From NCBI GenBank assembly GCA_022264855.1, contig JABYQU010000001.1, positions 1,302,001 to 1,366,000 on the forward strand: DNA of 64,000 nt, read 5' to 3'. The DNA is from Lenzites betulinus. Taxonomy: Eukaryota > Basidiomycota > Agaricomycetes > Polyporales > Polyporaceae. The notes below the pieces were generated by a model that had not been told where the DNA came from, searched no databases, and was given only the letters and a program-made list of their open reading frames with translations. Each line of letters opens with the position of its first letter. The first letter of the stretch is position 1. Both the position numbers and the translations under genes were made by a program. Shown one piece after another: positions 12,428 to 24,900 of this stretch.

Positions 12428-12921
12428 CTTTACCGCGCGATTATAAGGTGTATAAGAACGGAATCGTGCGCAACGGCAAAAACAACCTGATCGTGAGTGA
12501 GCGAAGACCTGATCGTGAGTGAGCGAAGGCCGCTAAGGTTGCATCTCGTCACAAATGGCGAATTTTAAGGAGTCACAGGTCACCGCCACCACCAGCGCCC
12601 TACTTACTTAGGGCTGTTGAACGTCGTAATTTGGTCGGTCGCTCATGCCTCAAACGAGTCACAAAATCTGTGGCGGGAGGTATCACGGAGTGGTACACCT
12701 GAGGCTAATACTTCCTATTAAAAAGTGCATTAATGAGCAAAAGTGTTGATGTCTGAGATAAACCAACGGCATAAGCGCAAGGCGCGAGCCACGATTAATT
12801 GGGTGGCATGCGTATTTGCCTGTGTTTGCCAAAAGCTTCCGTTTCAAACAAGTGCAAACTCGTCCTACGCTCCCCAAACGACGTGGCATAATCCGGATAA
12901 ATCAGCTCAATTATCTCCACC
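12428..12921. other. Divergent promoter region
   Basis: About 0.5 kb between the divergently transcribed transporter and signal peptide peptidase genes. It holds a 22-bp tandem duplication (listed separately) and an AT-rich patch around 12440-12460. No coding sequence is supported. Confidence 0.5.
12485..12528. repeat. Perfect 22-bp tandem duplication
   Basis: The unit starting ACCTGATCGTGAGTGAGC occurs twice in direct, head-to-tail order at 12485-12506 and 12507-12528 with no mismatch. It lies 58-101 bp upstream of the transporter start codon, so it could be a duplicated regulatory site or a recent slippage event. Confidence 0.85.
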
Positions 12922-14463
12922 ATGTCTGCGGCAGGCACGGACTGGGATCTGCTTTCTTCGTATGCAGGTCTCCTGTCGCTGGCATGTACATCTATATATG
13001 CCGGCGCGCATGGGTCACTTTCGGTTAGAGACTCTCACGTCCACTCTCCGGCATACCGCTAAGCTTTGTTCCGTTCCATAGAACCGGAGCACCCGGAAAC
13101 CAGGGGCGGAAGGAAGCCATCGCGACGAGGACGAAGAGGATGAGGAGGAGGTTGATCGTCTCTCCTCCCAAGACGCTTATCTATTCCCCGTAGTCTGTGG
13201 CATTGCTTCTGAATCCAGTGTTGTAGATTGGTCTAACCACAACATCTAGATTGGCTCGGCCGTACTGTTTGGTCTATACCTTATCGTCAAATACTTTGGC
13301 AAGGAGTGGATCACGTGGCTGCTTCAATGGTACTTTACCATCGCAGGTGTCGGAAGCGTCGGCAAAGTGAGGGTGTCTCTTATCATAACACACCGCATGC
13401 TCACGCGCGCAGTCTCTAATCGCCTTGTCACGATGGACCCTCGGCCCAGCACGATGGCAAAAGTTTGATAAGGTGCAGCTCCTTATCCTTAAAGGACAGA
13501 AGGGTGGGTTCCCCCCCTCGCGCGACCTCCCTCCTGCACTCACTGTCTTCGTAGATCTCTTGACTGTCTCCCTGCGCACACCCTCGCTTTTCTTGATTCC
13601 CCTAGGAGCTATCCCTTCCGTTCTCTATACCTTTGGGAACACCGCTACACGTCGCTCTGCTCTCCTCACGGACCTTCTGGCGCTATCATTCTCGCACAAT
13701 GCACTGTCCTTGCTTAAGCTAGACTCGTTCAAGACCGGATGTGTCCTCCTGTCTGGTCTCTTCTTCTATGACATATGGTGGGTGTTCGGCACGGAAGTGG
13801 TACGTCCTTGTCCTCCAGCTCCAGGAACAGCGGTGCAGTTGCTCACCTACAATCAGATGGTGAAAGTGGCCACGTCGCTGGACGTTCCCATCAAGCTACT
13901 CTGGCCTAAGTCTATGGTCTTCTCGACCGAACGAGGCTTCACCATGTTGGGTCTCGGAGACATTGTGATCCCTGGCATGTTCGTTGCCATGGCCCTGCGG
14001 TACGACTATCACAGAGCAGCACAGAAACAAACTCTGGGGCATGTCTCGAAAGTCTACTTCGTAGCTACCTTGGGTGCGTACGTGGCCGGCCTTGTCACCA
14101 CGATGACGGTCATGCACGTCTTCAAAAAGGCGCAACCGGCCTTGCTATATCTGAGGTGTGTTCGTCATACATTGTGGCTCGCTTGCTCCATTGCTAAACG
14201 ATTGATGCAGCCCGGCGTGTATCCTCTCCTTCTTTCTCACGTCGTTTGCACGAGGGGAATTCAAGGACGCGTGGGCATGGACGGATGAATTGGAAGACAA
14301 GGGGGAGCATAAGGCACCCGCAAAGACGGACGCAGACAGTAAGACTGAGGCCAACTCTCAATCAGCTCTCGAAGAAGAGCCTCTTGCGGTCTCATCTTCG
14401 GCTGAAGTCGAAGCTGCCGCTGGACAAGACACCAAGAAGCGGTCAAATAAGAAGCACACTTGA
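12922..14463 (+). CDS. Signal peptide peptidase (intramembrane aspartyl protease, A22B)
   Basis: The start MSAAGTDWDLLSSYAGLLS matches fungal signal peptide peptidases. Visible motifs are: an acidic loop (HRDEDEEDEEEVDRL), SAVLFGLYLIVKYFGKEW, the catalytic YD in FFYDIWWVFGTEV, the second catalytic aspartate in GLGDIVIPGMFVAMALRYD, and the PAL motif in QPALLYL, followed after an intron by a PACILSFF-like helix. The C-terminal tail is hydrophilic, ending KKRSNKKHT. These ER proteins cleave remnant signal peptides and some tail-anchored proteins within the membrane. All key residues appear intact. The exact positions of the introns around 13025-13260 are less certain than the rest. Confidence 0.92.
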
Positions 14464-15423
14464 ATAGCAATAAACCTATCACGTTGTGTACTTTCCCCAA
14501 TCTACGTCTCTTAGCAATTCACATATCAAGACGAACGTATCCTTAATGTGCTCGGTCGCCTTCAAATGTACGTACGCATGTTTCGTCACGCGGTCGTGCT
14601 TCTCCCATTTCCGCAGCGGCTGACTGTTGGAATCGTAGGTCCGCATCGTAGGTCCGCACTGGGAGTCGTTAACCGACTCTGCCAGGTAACACCCGGTGCG
14701 CATCTTGACGATGTCTTCCGCATGGGCTCCCGAGGCCCGACTTGCCGAGTTCGAAATACAGGATATAGTGCCTTTCCTTCAAGCTGAGGACAGATAGGGG
14801 TCCCGATCCGCGTTTCGTCAACCTGTTTCAGAATCTCTGGGCGCAACGCCGCGCGGGCATCGTTCTATCATCCTTCCATCAGACCCGTTGCTCCAGCGGT
14901 ACCCCTAACAAGTGTCAAGACACTGGGAGTCGTTCATCCGACCCGCATGTCCCCTGTAGCGCTCCGTCGCGGGACACGAGACCCATGAACGAGATAACTC
15001 GGTTACCTCGGGATTGCATGACGGCCCGCTCGCGCATTGGCGGGAGTCGGCTCTGCAAATCCGTTTGGCCAGCGGCGCCGCTGTCGGGTATTTCCTTATT
15101 TGGTGCGTCCCGCTCCGTCAGTGTTCGGATCCCACCCAGCATCCGCGCTCTTAGACGCGGTGAACCTCACCCGATGGTGCTTTCATCGTACAACCGTCCT
15201 GCCAGCGGGGCGAATGACCTCTGCCGAGGTTTCGGTGCAGCCAGACATGCGTATCCGCAGGCCTGGCCACAGGACGAAGGCGTTGACCGGTCGGCAGACC
15301 GCAATATCGATGGAGCACTGTCAACTGCTGCCTCGGGTCAGGCGCACAAGTGTCTGTTTCTACCGTCTCTGGCTCCAGTAGCGTCCTCTGTACCCTATGA
15401 GGGCGGATGTGCAGTTTTGAGGA
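14464..15423. other. Intergenic with short repeats
   Basis: Nearly 1 kb between the signal peptide peptidase and the aspartic protease. An AATAAA at 14469-14474 could serve in 3' processing. A 13-bp unit TCGTAGGTCCGCA occurs twice in tandem at 14633-14658. The 14-mer CACTGGGAGTCGTT occurs at 14657-14670 and again at 14921-14934. No gene is supported. Confidence 0.5.
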
Positions 15424-15428
15424 TATAA
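15424..15428 (+). promoter_or_regulatory. TATA-like element of the aspartic protease gene
   Basis: TATAA within GGATATAACATGG lies about 100 bp upstream of the ATG at 15525. A CT-rich stretch follows up to the start codon, typical of highly expressed fungal genes. Confidence 0.4.
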
Positions 15429-15524
15429 CATGGGGTGTTTTGGCCTTCAATTCTCATCACCAACTCGTCTCATCCTCTGCATCCCACATCCTCTACATCA
15501 CACATCCCACCACACCACCCTACC

Positions 15525-17093
15525 ATGTTTGTCAAGTCCAGTCTTGTCACCCTCGCTCTCGTCCTCTCTGCGACGGCATCACCCGTCGTTGAGGGCATGG
15601 GAACTAGCATTCCCTTCGAGAAGCGTAGCGGCTTCACCACCCATGATGGCTGGTTCGAATACGGCAAGGCCGTCCAGCAAGTTGTCCGCGATGTCAAGTA
15701 CGTCTTTTCAGGACTTGCATTCGGATACGATGCTAATATCTCCTTACAGCAAGCATCGCAACAACTTAGCGAATCTCGAGCGTAACTCGGGTCGCCATTC
15801 CTTCAACCAGGTGTGTACCCTCGTTACGCCATGATCCACATTGTACTCATCCTTGTTGCAGGGAGCACACATTCGCCCTGTTGCCAACTTCTCCGAGATG
15901 CAACAGTCCGACACCAGCGACGATGACGACAACTACAACGAGAAGCGTCAGGGTGTTGCGCTCACCGATGAGAGTAGCGACCAGTACTGGGCAGGCTACA
16001 TTCAAATTGGCACGCCCAGCAAAAAGTTCTACATCGACTTCGACAGTATGTTAAAATGCTATTACATCGAGTGTTGCGGTCGCTTACTGTTTTGCATTAG
16101 CTGGTTCTTCCGACCTTTGGGTCCCGTCGATCAACTGCACCAGCTCATACTGCAGCGGAAAGGACAAGTACAACCAGTCGGCTACCTCCACCGACTCGAA
16201 GAAGAGCGGCACGTTCACCATCCAATACGGCGATGGATCTAAGGTCTCCGGGCCCGTCTTCACCGACACTGTCGCCGTCGGCACCGTCTCCGTGAAGAAC
16301 CAGTACTTTTCGCCCGTCAACACGCTGTCCTCCATGTTCGGCGGCGAGAAGATGGACGGCATTCTGGGCCTTGCCTACCCTGCGCTGTCCAACCTTCGCC
16401 AGCCTCCCTTCTTCAACTCCGCCAAAACTCAAGGCGCGGTTAAGAGCGGCGTGTTCGCGTTCAAGCTCGCCAAAAGCGGCTCTGAACTCTTCCTCGGTGG
16501 TACCAACTCCGCCATGTTCACCGGCGCTATCGAGACCCACGCCGTAACTGGCTCAGGCTTCTGGCAGATTGCTGGCGCGTCGCTGTCTGTTGGTTCCAAC
16601 GTACGTGCTCTTCCACCTTCGTTCGTCGGACGCAAATGCTCATTCTACCGATTATACAGACTACGCAAACCGGCTTCCAGACCATCATTGACTCCGGTAC
16701 CACCATCATCTACGGTCCCCCCAGTCAGGTCGCCACCTTCTACCAGAGCATCCCCGGCTCGAAGGTGTACGACTCCAACAACGGCTTCTACTCCTTCCCG
16801 TGCGCATCTGTCCCCTCGAACGTCGCGTTCAGCTGGGGCGGGAAGCAGTGGAACATCAGCGCCGCGAACTTCAACTTCGGCAAAGTCAGCTCGACGCAGT
16901 GCATCGGCGCGATCGCTGGCCAGGATCTCGGTCTTGGCACCAACACCTGGTTGCTCGGTGACAGGTGTGTTTCCCTGTGCCTATGATGCTAGCGCAATGT
17001 TCTGATCCATTTCCCCCTTGCAGCTTCATGAAGAACGTCTACAGCGTGTTCTCGTTCGACCAGAACACGGTCGGCTTCGCGACGCTCAAGTAG
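15525..17093 (+). CDS. Secreted aspartic protease (pepsin A1, polyporopepsin-like)
   Basis: A signal peptide is visible at MFVKSSLVTLALVLSATA. A propeptide of about 90 residues follows and includes EKR dibasic-like sites (SIPFEKRSG, NYNEKRQG). The mature enzyme begins near GVALTDESSDQYWAGYIQIG. The first catalytic motif, FDTGSSDLW, is assembled across the intron at about 16046-16099. The second, IIDSGTTIIYG, is in the exon starting near 16661. Two cysteines before and after (NCTSSYCSG; PCASVP with TQCIGA) fit the A1 fold. The C-terminus (GDSFMKNVYSVFSFDQ, VGFATLK) is complete. The enzyme should be secreted and digest protein at acid pH. Introns are short and in phase. Confidence 0.95.
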
Positions 17094-20000
17094 AGACGTT
17101 TAGCTCGAGTAGCTCGATCGATTCAATTTCCCCGTACACCTCCACCATCACCCCTATACCTCTCTGCTCAACTATGACGTCCACACATTGTACACTACCT
17201 ATTTCATCATCCTGCTCAAATCCATCTGCATGCGTACACCATCATTCCACACGTGAATTTTTCGTCGTTAGCACACTTGCAATATTCTCTCCGGGAACAC
17301 AGGCACCGGGCCCTGCGCCCTCCTCCGCTCCTTCCGCAAACTTGTGTGCCTCGGACCACGGGCTCCCAATCACCCGCTCGTCCTGCCACTCGCGGTCCAG
17401 CCCTCCAGGCACCCCCCGCCCTTCCGAGCCCCAGCAGGCATAGCGCGTCGGCGCAACCGCTCTCCCGATCGTCCGCCCGAATCCGGCACGCCCTCGATCG
17501 GGCGCGCGCGCGTCGCGACCCCCCGCAAAATTCAAACCTAGCGCCGCCATTCGTCGCGGTGCGCGCGCACCGTGCCAGACCGTGCCGCCCTCTGCCGCCC
17601 CGATGTGCGCCCGCCGCGCCGCGCCTGAGAGAAAGGGGCGCTGCGCGGCGGGGCACGCGCGCGCGTGAACGTTCTGGGCCCCTGTTAACGCGTCCGGGGT
17701 GCGCCCGACGCCTGCCGGCTCCGAGGGTCGCGTAAACCGCTCGCGGGTGCAGCAGGGGGCGCAAGCAAGGCCTAGGGGCGCAAATAATCCGCGCAGTGTG
17801 CCAATGTGGCGCGCGGGGCTCCGACGCGGCGGCTCCTCCGTCATTGTGTGCCTCCGCCCGATTTTAGCGGCGATTTTCTGACGGGCGGACGGAGGACGGG
17901 CGAGAGCACCGTGCCGCCGGCGTTGTCGGCGACTCGGCATCGGGCGGCCAGGGGGAGGGGGCTGAGCTGAGCAAACGTCGGAACGCCGGAGGGGAGTTGC
18001 GGCGGGGACGCGCGGGCAGGGACGGTCGGGAAAACATAACTCACTGCTTGAGCCTTGAAGCTTGACGAGGTGGACCAGGGTGGACCAGACCAAAGCCGCA
18101 GGATGACTCGTGAAGCAGTTCCAGTTACTTACTGGTGGTAGTGGCGCAGAGAAGAAATGCGAGCGCATGGTGAACCATAGCTTTGCCCGCAGCGGACGTG
18201 CATCCGCCGCCGTACGAGCGCAGATCGTTTGAGCGGCCAGAGCAGCGAGCACGGAAGAGCAGTCGCGCAACGCTCAACGCGCGCGGGGCTTTTATACGGG
18301 CGTACAGGGGGACACACGCGTCTCGATTAGATAGTCCATGCAGGTACCGCCGCGGTCTCATGCATATCTCGTGCGCAGGCGTTCACGATGATCACCGGTA
18401 GCGAGATCGGCCCTCTTCGACGCAGATACCGCCAATCGAGCTCGAGAACGCGATACGCATGCGCACACGCGAAGCTATCACAGGACGCAGCGCCGCGCAC
18501 GACTCGGACGCGTCCGAAGCGCACGTCATACGTAAAATTAAAAACGCGCGTCGCAACGCGGATATAGAGCCTCGCGCTCGGGCTCCTGTACTGAACGCCA
18601 GGAGGATCCGCGCGGGCCATACTCGGCGCGCCGCGCGCGACGAAGTGCGGGCTCGCGCATTCGGCGTGCGGAGACGCGGGCGACGGCGCCCATACGGACG
18701 CCCATACAGTGATCTGTGGCAACGCAGAGCGCACCTGTACATCGAAGCCCCGCGTCGAGCGCGACAAGCCGTCGGAAGCCTCGCGCGGCCGGCCGCGCGA
18801 TCCCGCCTGCAGTCGCGTCGTCCATTGTTCGAATCCGCTGACGGGCTCTTGGGGGGAAAAGGTACGCCCGGCGAAATATGCCCCAGGACGGGAGGGTGCG
18901 CTGTGCTTCGCGCCCCCAGCCGGGCCCGAGTTCCCATCAAGGGCATAGCCTGAGAGCGCGAGCTCCAGCAGTGGAACTCCGGGCCTGAAGTGATCCTGGG
19001 CGCGCTGCGGCTCAGTGCTGTCGGTGTGTGTGCGTCCGCCCCGGATTTGCAAAGGCGGCCATTTGACGAGGCACGGTGTGTCTACCTAGCGAGCGCGCCG
19101 AGCAGCAGCGAAGACCAGCGCGAGCAGAGAGACCACGAGGAAGACCGGGGAGCCGTCTGCGCACCGCGCGGTGCGCTGTCGAGAAGCGCGCCATCAGCAC
19201 CAACGGCGGCCATAGAGCAGGCCGCAAGGGGATCTGCTTGGTGAGACGGGTCGCGCGAGACGTCATGAGCGCGAGCAGGAAGCTGCGCTGCCCGCTACGC
19301 CCGGCGAAGCACAGCAGCAAAGTGGCTGCTCCCGAGCACACGGGGGTCCCATGACCCCCGTGCGGGGTGCGCGCAACCGACGGCGCAGCGCATGCTGATG
19401 ACAGCGCGACAGCCCGGGGATCTGGGGTAAGCAGCGGTCGGCACGCATGCGTGTGCGACGGAGATTCGGCGGCGCACCGTCCGCGAACTGGGGGGCCTTG
19501 GGCCACCTGATGCAGCGCAGGACGGCATGGACGTGGGCCCATTGTTGCCGTCGTCCTGGGCTAACGTAACGGGCGAGCGGCGGGACGGCGATTCGGGGAC
19601 GCGTCTCGAGTGTGTTATGCGGGCGGTATGCGCGTTCCCGCGGGCCGTGTGACGGGACCCGCACCGAGTGCTTCTTGGAACGTGGCGCGGCAGAGGAGGC
19701 ATGTGTTCGACGCCAGATCTATGGAGGGAAGACACGGATGCTGAGGCCTGGGCGGCCTCTTCAGTTGGGAGCAGAGAGGAGCCGTTCTGAGGTGGGGACT
19801 GTGCCATTGCCAAAGCGCGCGAGACATGCTGACGACATGCTGAGTAGAACCCGGGACGTCGTGAGCTGGAGATGAGGCGGTGAGCGGTATACACACCTGG
19901 CTTCTAGCGTGCGGCTAGATGGAGCATATTGTGGTACATGCTTGCTGACGCCAGGATCCGGCCGGAGCATCCGCCCTCAGGCTCAGTGGCGGACAGCTGT

Positions 20001-21975
20001 GTGAACTCCTCGGGAGGAATAAGCAAATCGACATCTTTACTCCATGCGCGTGTAGCAGTGGATGCCAAGCTCAAATTCGGGCCTGAGGATGACACTTGGT
20101 GGAATTGTATTTTGCTTGAAATTCATGGTCGTTGCTTTGTGCACCAGCGTTAACGATGGTAGGGATACTGAATAGTTCTGCCTGGATCATTGCGAAGCCG
20201 CTGCGCAAGGATTCTGGTAGGAGAAGGGCCCCGACACTTCCGGGGCGGTATAATGCCGAAGCTAACGATCGTTACGAAACGGACCTTCTTCGTCGCGCGC
20301 GGGGGGTGGGGGCCCTGGGGGATGAGGGGGTGCGCAAGAGGACCATTGTGGCTGAGGTAGTAACGCTATTTCTTTTTCGAGGACAAGGTAAGAGCATTGG
20401 GAAACTCTTACCGCGTCTGTGGGTGGGGCGGGACCGCGTCCGGCGTAGAGTGTAGTTAGGAGATGGAAAAGTGGCATATGAGCAGCTAAGGAGTTGTTAA
20501 CTGACCTGCGACCGGGGAGGCGTAGGGCTGACGACAAAGGAATGGCGACATCAATAAGATCTCGAGAGCAGGCATGGGTGGCGTTCCACATGAAGCCTCT
20601 GAAAACATACGAGGCGTCACATGCGGAGCAGGGGACAAGAATATATGGGGGCGATGCTGGACGTGACCAGACGTACAGCAGCATGTGTTCGCATGCGCCA
20701 TACTGCAACGCAAATCGCTGGGCTGAGAAGTGTGCATCGGACTGGTGGTAGATCTGAGATGAGGCGCACGGTTCGGGCAGGGTGTCGTTAGCACAGATGA
20801 AGCTCTGACTCTGAGCAACATGCCATCGCTGAGCTTGTGGAGCTAGGGCGGGAGTGAGCGGGCTCCGGATCAAAGAGGCGGAGAGGGTGGAAGAGACTGT
20901 ACCGTATATGTACGGACGCGATCACAGCACACGCAGAGTCACCGTCCTGGACAAGGGGGCCGAAAGGGATCACAACGCTCTGACAACGGGCAGAGATTGT
21001 GATGGCGCACTTACTGGATATGAGCAATGTTGACGGCGGGTTGCGGGGGTGGGTGGTTGGCGAGACACTGGCGAGGCGGATTGGGGACGGGCGCGCGGAT
21101 CAGAGGAACAGCCCGCGTACTGAGATCGGGCACGGTCTCGGTGGGGGCCTGCGAGCCGGGCGCCCGCAGACGGCGGCGGCCCCTGGCGGTCGATGGTCGG
21201 AAAGCGAGTGGCAGGAGAGGGGGCGGGGAGGATCGATGGGCGGGGTGCGATGTAAAACCTGGCGCCCGATGTTCCTAGCCTCTGAAGTTTGCACGCCTGC
21301 GCATTTCACTCGCGCCTGCGCGTCGCACGATGGGACAGTGGGACGCGACCGTCCCGAGGCCGCCCGCGCGTACTCAGTAGCGGGAGAGGAACGTAACCTC
21401 GTGCTGGGAAGAAGCAGGTCGAGTGCCTGTGGACTCGGAGGCAGGGCCGGACAACTCAGTCGCTTGATCCTTCCCCAACGCGCAGTGGCGAAGCGTGAGT
21501 GCACTCGCGGGCAACGGCTCGCGAAAAAACACAAGGATGCTGAGGATCGAGGCGGAGGAGCTGAGGGCGCGCGACCGGACGGCGGCGCATGGGATCTGGG
21601 AATAATTAATTAACAGCATAACCATCCGCTTTCGGACGATCGGCAATAATAATCCGCGCCCTGCGAGCGGTTTGTTTGGTCTCCTGCGCTCTCGGGCACG
21701 GTCCGTCCTCCCCTCGCCATCGCTCCTCGTCCTCCTCGTCTCCCGCCCGCCCCTCTCCCCGCCCCGCCCCGAGCTCGACGCTGGACGCTTTCGCACGCAC
21801 ATCCCCCTCCGCGCGCCCACCCGCGCCCACCCCTCCAGCCCCCATCACCGTACCCGAGCGCACGCCGTCCGCAGGCCATCACTCATCTCCTGCACCCGTG
21901 CGTTGCGCCCTGCCCTCGCCGCGCGCACCTACTCATTTTGCTCACAATGTCTTTTCTTCACACAGAGGGAGTCAT
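17094..21975. other. Gene-poor, GC-rich 4.9-kb region
   Basis: No convincing protein gene is seen on either strand. Long open frames exist (for example leftward 17242-18270 and 18327-19052), but several frames are open at once, the translations are rich in Arg, Ala and Pro, and none carries a known motif. High GC alone explains them. I found no tRNA-like T-arm or rRNA. The stretch lies upstream of the nitrogen regulator, so it may hold a long leader or distal control sites for that gene, or a non-coding transcript; this is inference. Confidence 0.4.
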
Positions 21976-24900
21976 ATGGAACTCCCGCCTGGCGCTGCTA
22001 GAGCCTACACAGACACCTCCAAGCAGCAGGCCTGGCCTTCGTCTGGTCCCGGGCGCCCCACCATTAACACATCGGCTCTCCAGCCCCCAGGCCCATCATC
22101 AACCTCTCTCGACATCAGCCCGTCCCCCTCCTCCGTCTCTCACTCGTCGCATTCGTCCCCCTGGGCCCACCATATCCCCCCGCCACATCGGCCCAGTCCC
22201 AGTCCGCAAACTTCATGTTGCAGCATCCTGTACCACCTATGCCCCATCACGGCGACTCTCAGCCTCAACTCGGTGCGCCCTCGTCGCACCCGAACAACGA
22301 GTGGAATAATATGTTTTCTGCCCCTTTGGATCCTTCCACGTTCCAAGTCCTCGCCGCATCGGGCGTCTTAGGGCCACCCGGTGGGGGTGTGCCCACCAGC
22401 CTCCCTGGCCGATCTAATCATTCGCTGCATGACTTTGGCAGCGTCAACTCCCGTGCGCAACCTCACGGCGGGAAGGACATGGGCCGTGCGGGTGTCCCCA
22501 CACAATGGTCCAACCTCTCATCGCCCTACGCTTCTCCCCCGCGACATCCCAGCGGTCCTCACCAGTCCACTTGCTTCCCGGCCCCGGTAACTCCTCATAT
22601 GCACGCCGCAAATCCCCTGTCAACGGCCTCTCGCAGTCCTACGGTCCCGTCTCTATGCGCCATCCCTCTTCCTCCATGCCGTTACCTATGTCTTCTTTCG
22701 ATGCTCAACACGTCCCGGGGAGTACGGTCGTGACAGGCAGGGCTCGCTGAGCCAACAGCTTGGATCATCGCACATCGCAAATTCCAGTGGCCGCGGACCC
22801 CTACCTATGGTTGCCGGACTTGAATCTCCTCACCTTGGCAGCCTCTCACCCAACTTCCCATCCCAGCGCTCCTCGTTCGACTTTGGCACGACCCCCATCA
22901 GTCGTCGGAGCGCTATGCACCAGGCATCCCGCCTTCCTTGTGGATGTCGCCGACCTCCCTGCCTTCCTCTTCTTCCAGCTATTCTGAGGCCTCGTTTTTG
23001 TCGCTCAACCAGATGGCGCCCCCGCGACACCCCTCGATGACCGACTCGGTTACGACCTCTTCGAGCCCCACGGGCCTCTCCCTGTTCGACTCCGGGAAGT
23101 CAACCACCCCTACCTCCGCCTCCAGCCCCAAGGGGCGCCTTCTGTCAGACCTGTTTTCGGACCCTCTATTCCCAACTCGGCAGGCGTCCTTGGACGAGCA
23201 GCCGAAGCATACCTTCCCGTCACCAAAGGTGTCCGGGTCCCCCGATCTGAAGGCGCTCCAGTTGTCGGTAGAGGATGCCGACCCGGAGAAGATGGCGCGC
23301 GAGGATCCACTAGCGACGCAGGTGTGGAAGATGTACGCTCGCCAGAAGGCGACGCTCCCGCACGCGCAGCGCATGGAGAACTTGACGTGGCGGATGATGG
23401 CGCTCGCGCTCAAGAAGAAGAAAGAGGACGAGGAGCGGGAGAGGGAGCGAGGAAAGGAGCCGGCGCGAGAGCGCGAGTCTGAAGCGCCCGACGGGGGCGA
23501 CGAGGGCGGGTCCGCGAACACGGAAGGAACGGGGCGGGGCAGGACGATTGATAAAGGAAAGGCGAGAGTGCAGGTCGTCGGTTTTGACGGCGAGAACCAG
23601 GACGGGAAAGACGAGGATGAGTGCGTATATGTTCTTATCACGTTATCTGCCGCCATACTAAGCTGGGCTGGCCTCTTATTAGCGAAGTGCCGATGGACTG
23701 GCGTGCGATTAGCAGGTCCCGCTCCCGCGCGCCTATGGACTGGCGTCCTGCCAGTCGCTCTCGCTCACGGCCCCCCATGACGGGCATATCCGATCTGCAC
23801 AATCAGTTCAAGTTCCCCTCGTCCTCGCCACCCAAGCGCGATGTCACGTCCTCCAGTATACCCATCCCAGGCTCGTCGGGGCGGCGGAGCCCCCACTCGT
23901 CGCTGCCGGCCCAGCTCATGCTCCCCGCCGTTTACGAGTCTGCCGGCGAACATCGCGCCCAGTACAATCTCGACAATTACTCCCTCCTCCAGAGCCCCCT
24001 CGGCCACCCTGCCTCCCTGCCGTCCACAGGCCTCCTCGCCCGGACGTCGATGTCGACGTTGCCATCGCCAGAACAGAGGACATTCCCCAAGCACGTTCGT
24101 AAAACGAGCTTCGACCATACCGTTGCCAGAGAGGGCATTTTCACCGGGGTGAGTGGTCGCCACCAAGTCAACGGAAAGCCCAGGTCCCCTGAAGGTCTGC
24201 TTGGGACCAAGCGACGCGCTGACGCTCCTCACGCGGAGAGCATGCTGCGGGGGGACCCTCCAAGTGGCATGGAACTTCCACCGCCTATCGATGCTAAAGA
24301 CTTCGAGCAGCTTCGCAGGGACAGCCCATTCCCCTCCTCCACGTTCACGTTCTCCGTGCCCTCCTACGACTCCTTCTTTGACCTCTCTGCCGCTGGCGGG
24401 AACCATCTGCAAGGCAACATGTCTGCGATGTCTGGCCAGCACAAGGACGCCCAGTCTGCGGAGCTGTCGTACTCGGATTCAATGCGGGCTTCGCTCAACG
24501 GCACATACTCTCCATCAGGCCACATGAACGAGGGTCTGTCCGCCGCTGCGGTGGCGGCTTCTGCCGCTGTCGCGGAGACGTACGCGCACTTCAACATGGC
24601 CAACATGGGGCTCGAGGATTACCAGCTGATGAACATGATGTACCACCACCACTCCGCGCACGACATCAATCCGGCGCTAGGCCCGAACCCGAACCCGTTC
24701 ACGCACGTGGACCCCACACAGATCCTGCCCATCGAGCACCCCGCAGAGGGTGCGTTCCACCCAAGTCCGTCCAGCGATGGCTGGGGGAACGGCGTCGGGT
24801 CGAGCTCGAACGCCTCCCCCGAGCCATATAATGTGTCGAACGCGTCGACGCCACCGTCCGTGGAGGGCGCGCCGGGTAGCTCGCGCAATCCCCAGCCGCG

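Noticed and set aside
17242..18270. Long leftward open frame (342 codons)
   Set aside because: GC-rich DNA with several frames open on both strands, Arg/Ala/Pro-rich translation, no motif and no splice pattern.
18327..19894. Overlapping open frames on both strands
   Set aside because: Same reason: stop-poor GC-rich sequence, frames overlap each other, no recognisable protein.
20262..20873. Leftward 203-codon open frame
   Set aside because: No motif, low complexity, overlaps other open frames in the gene-poor region.
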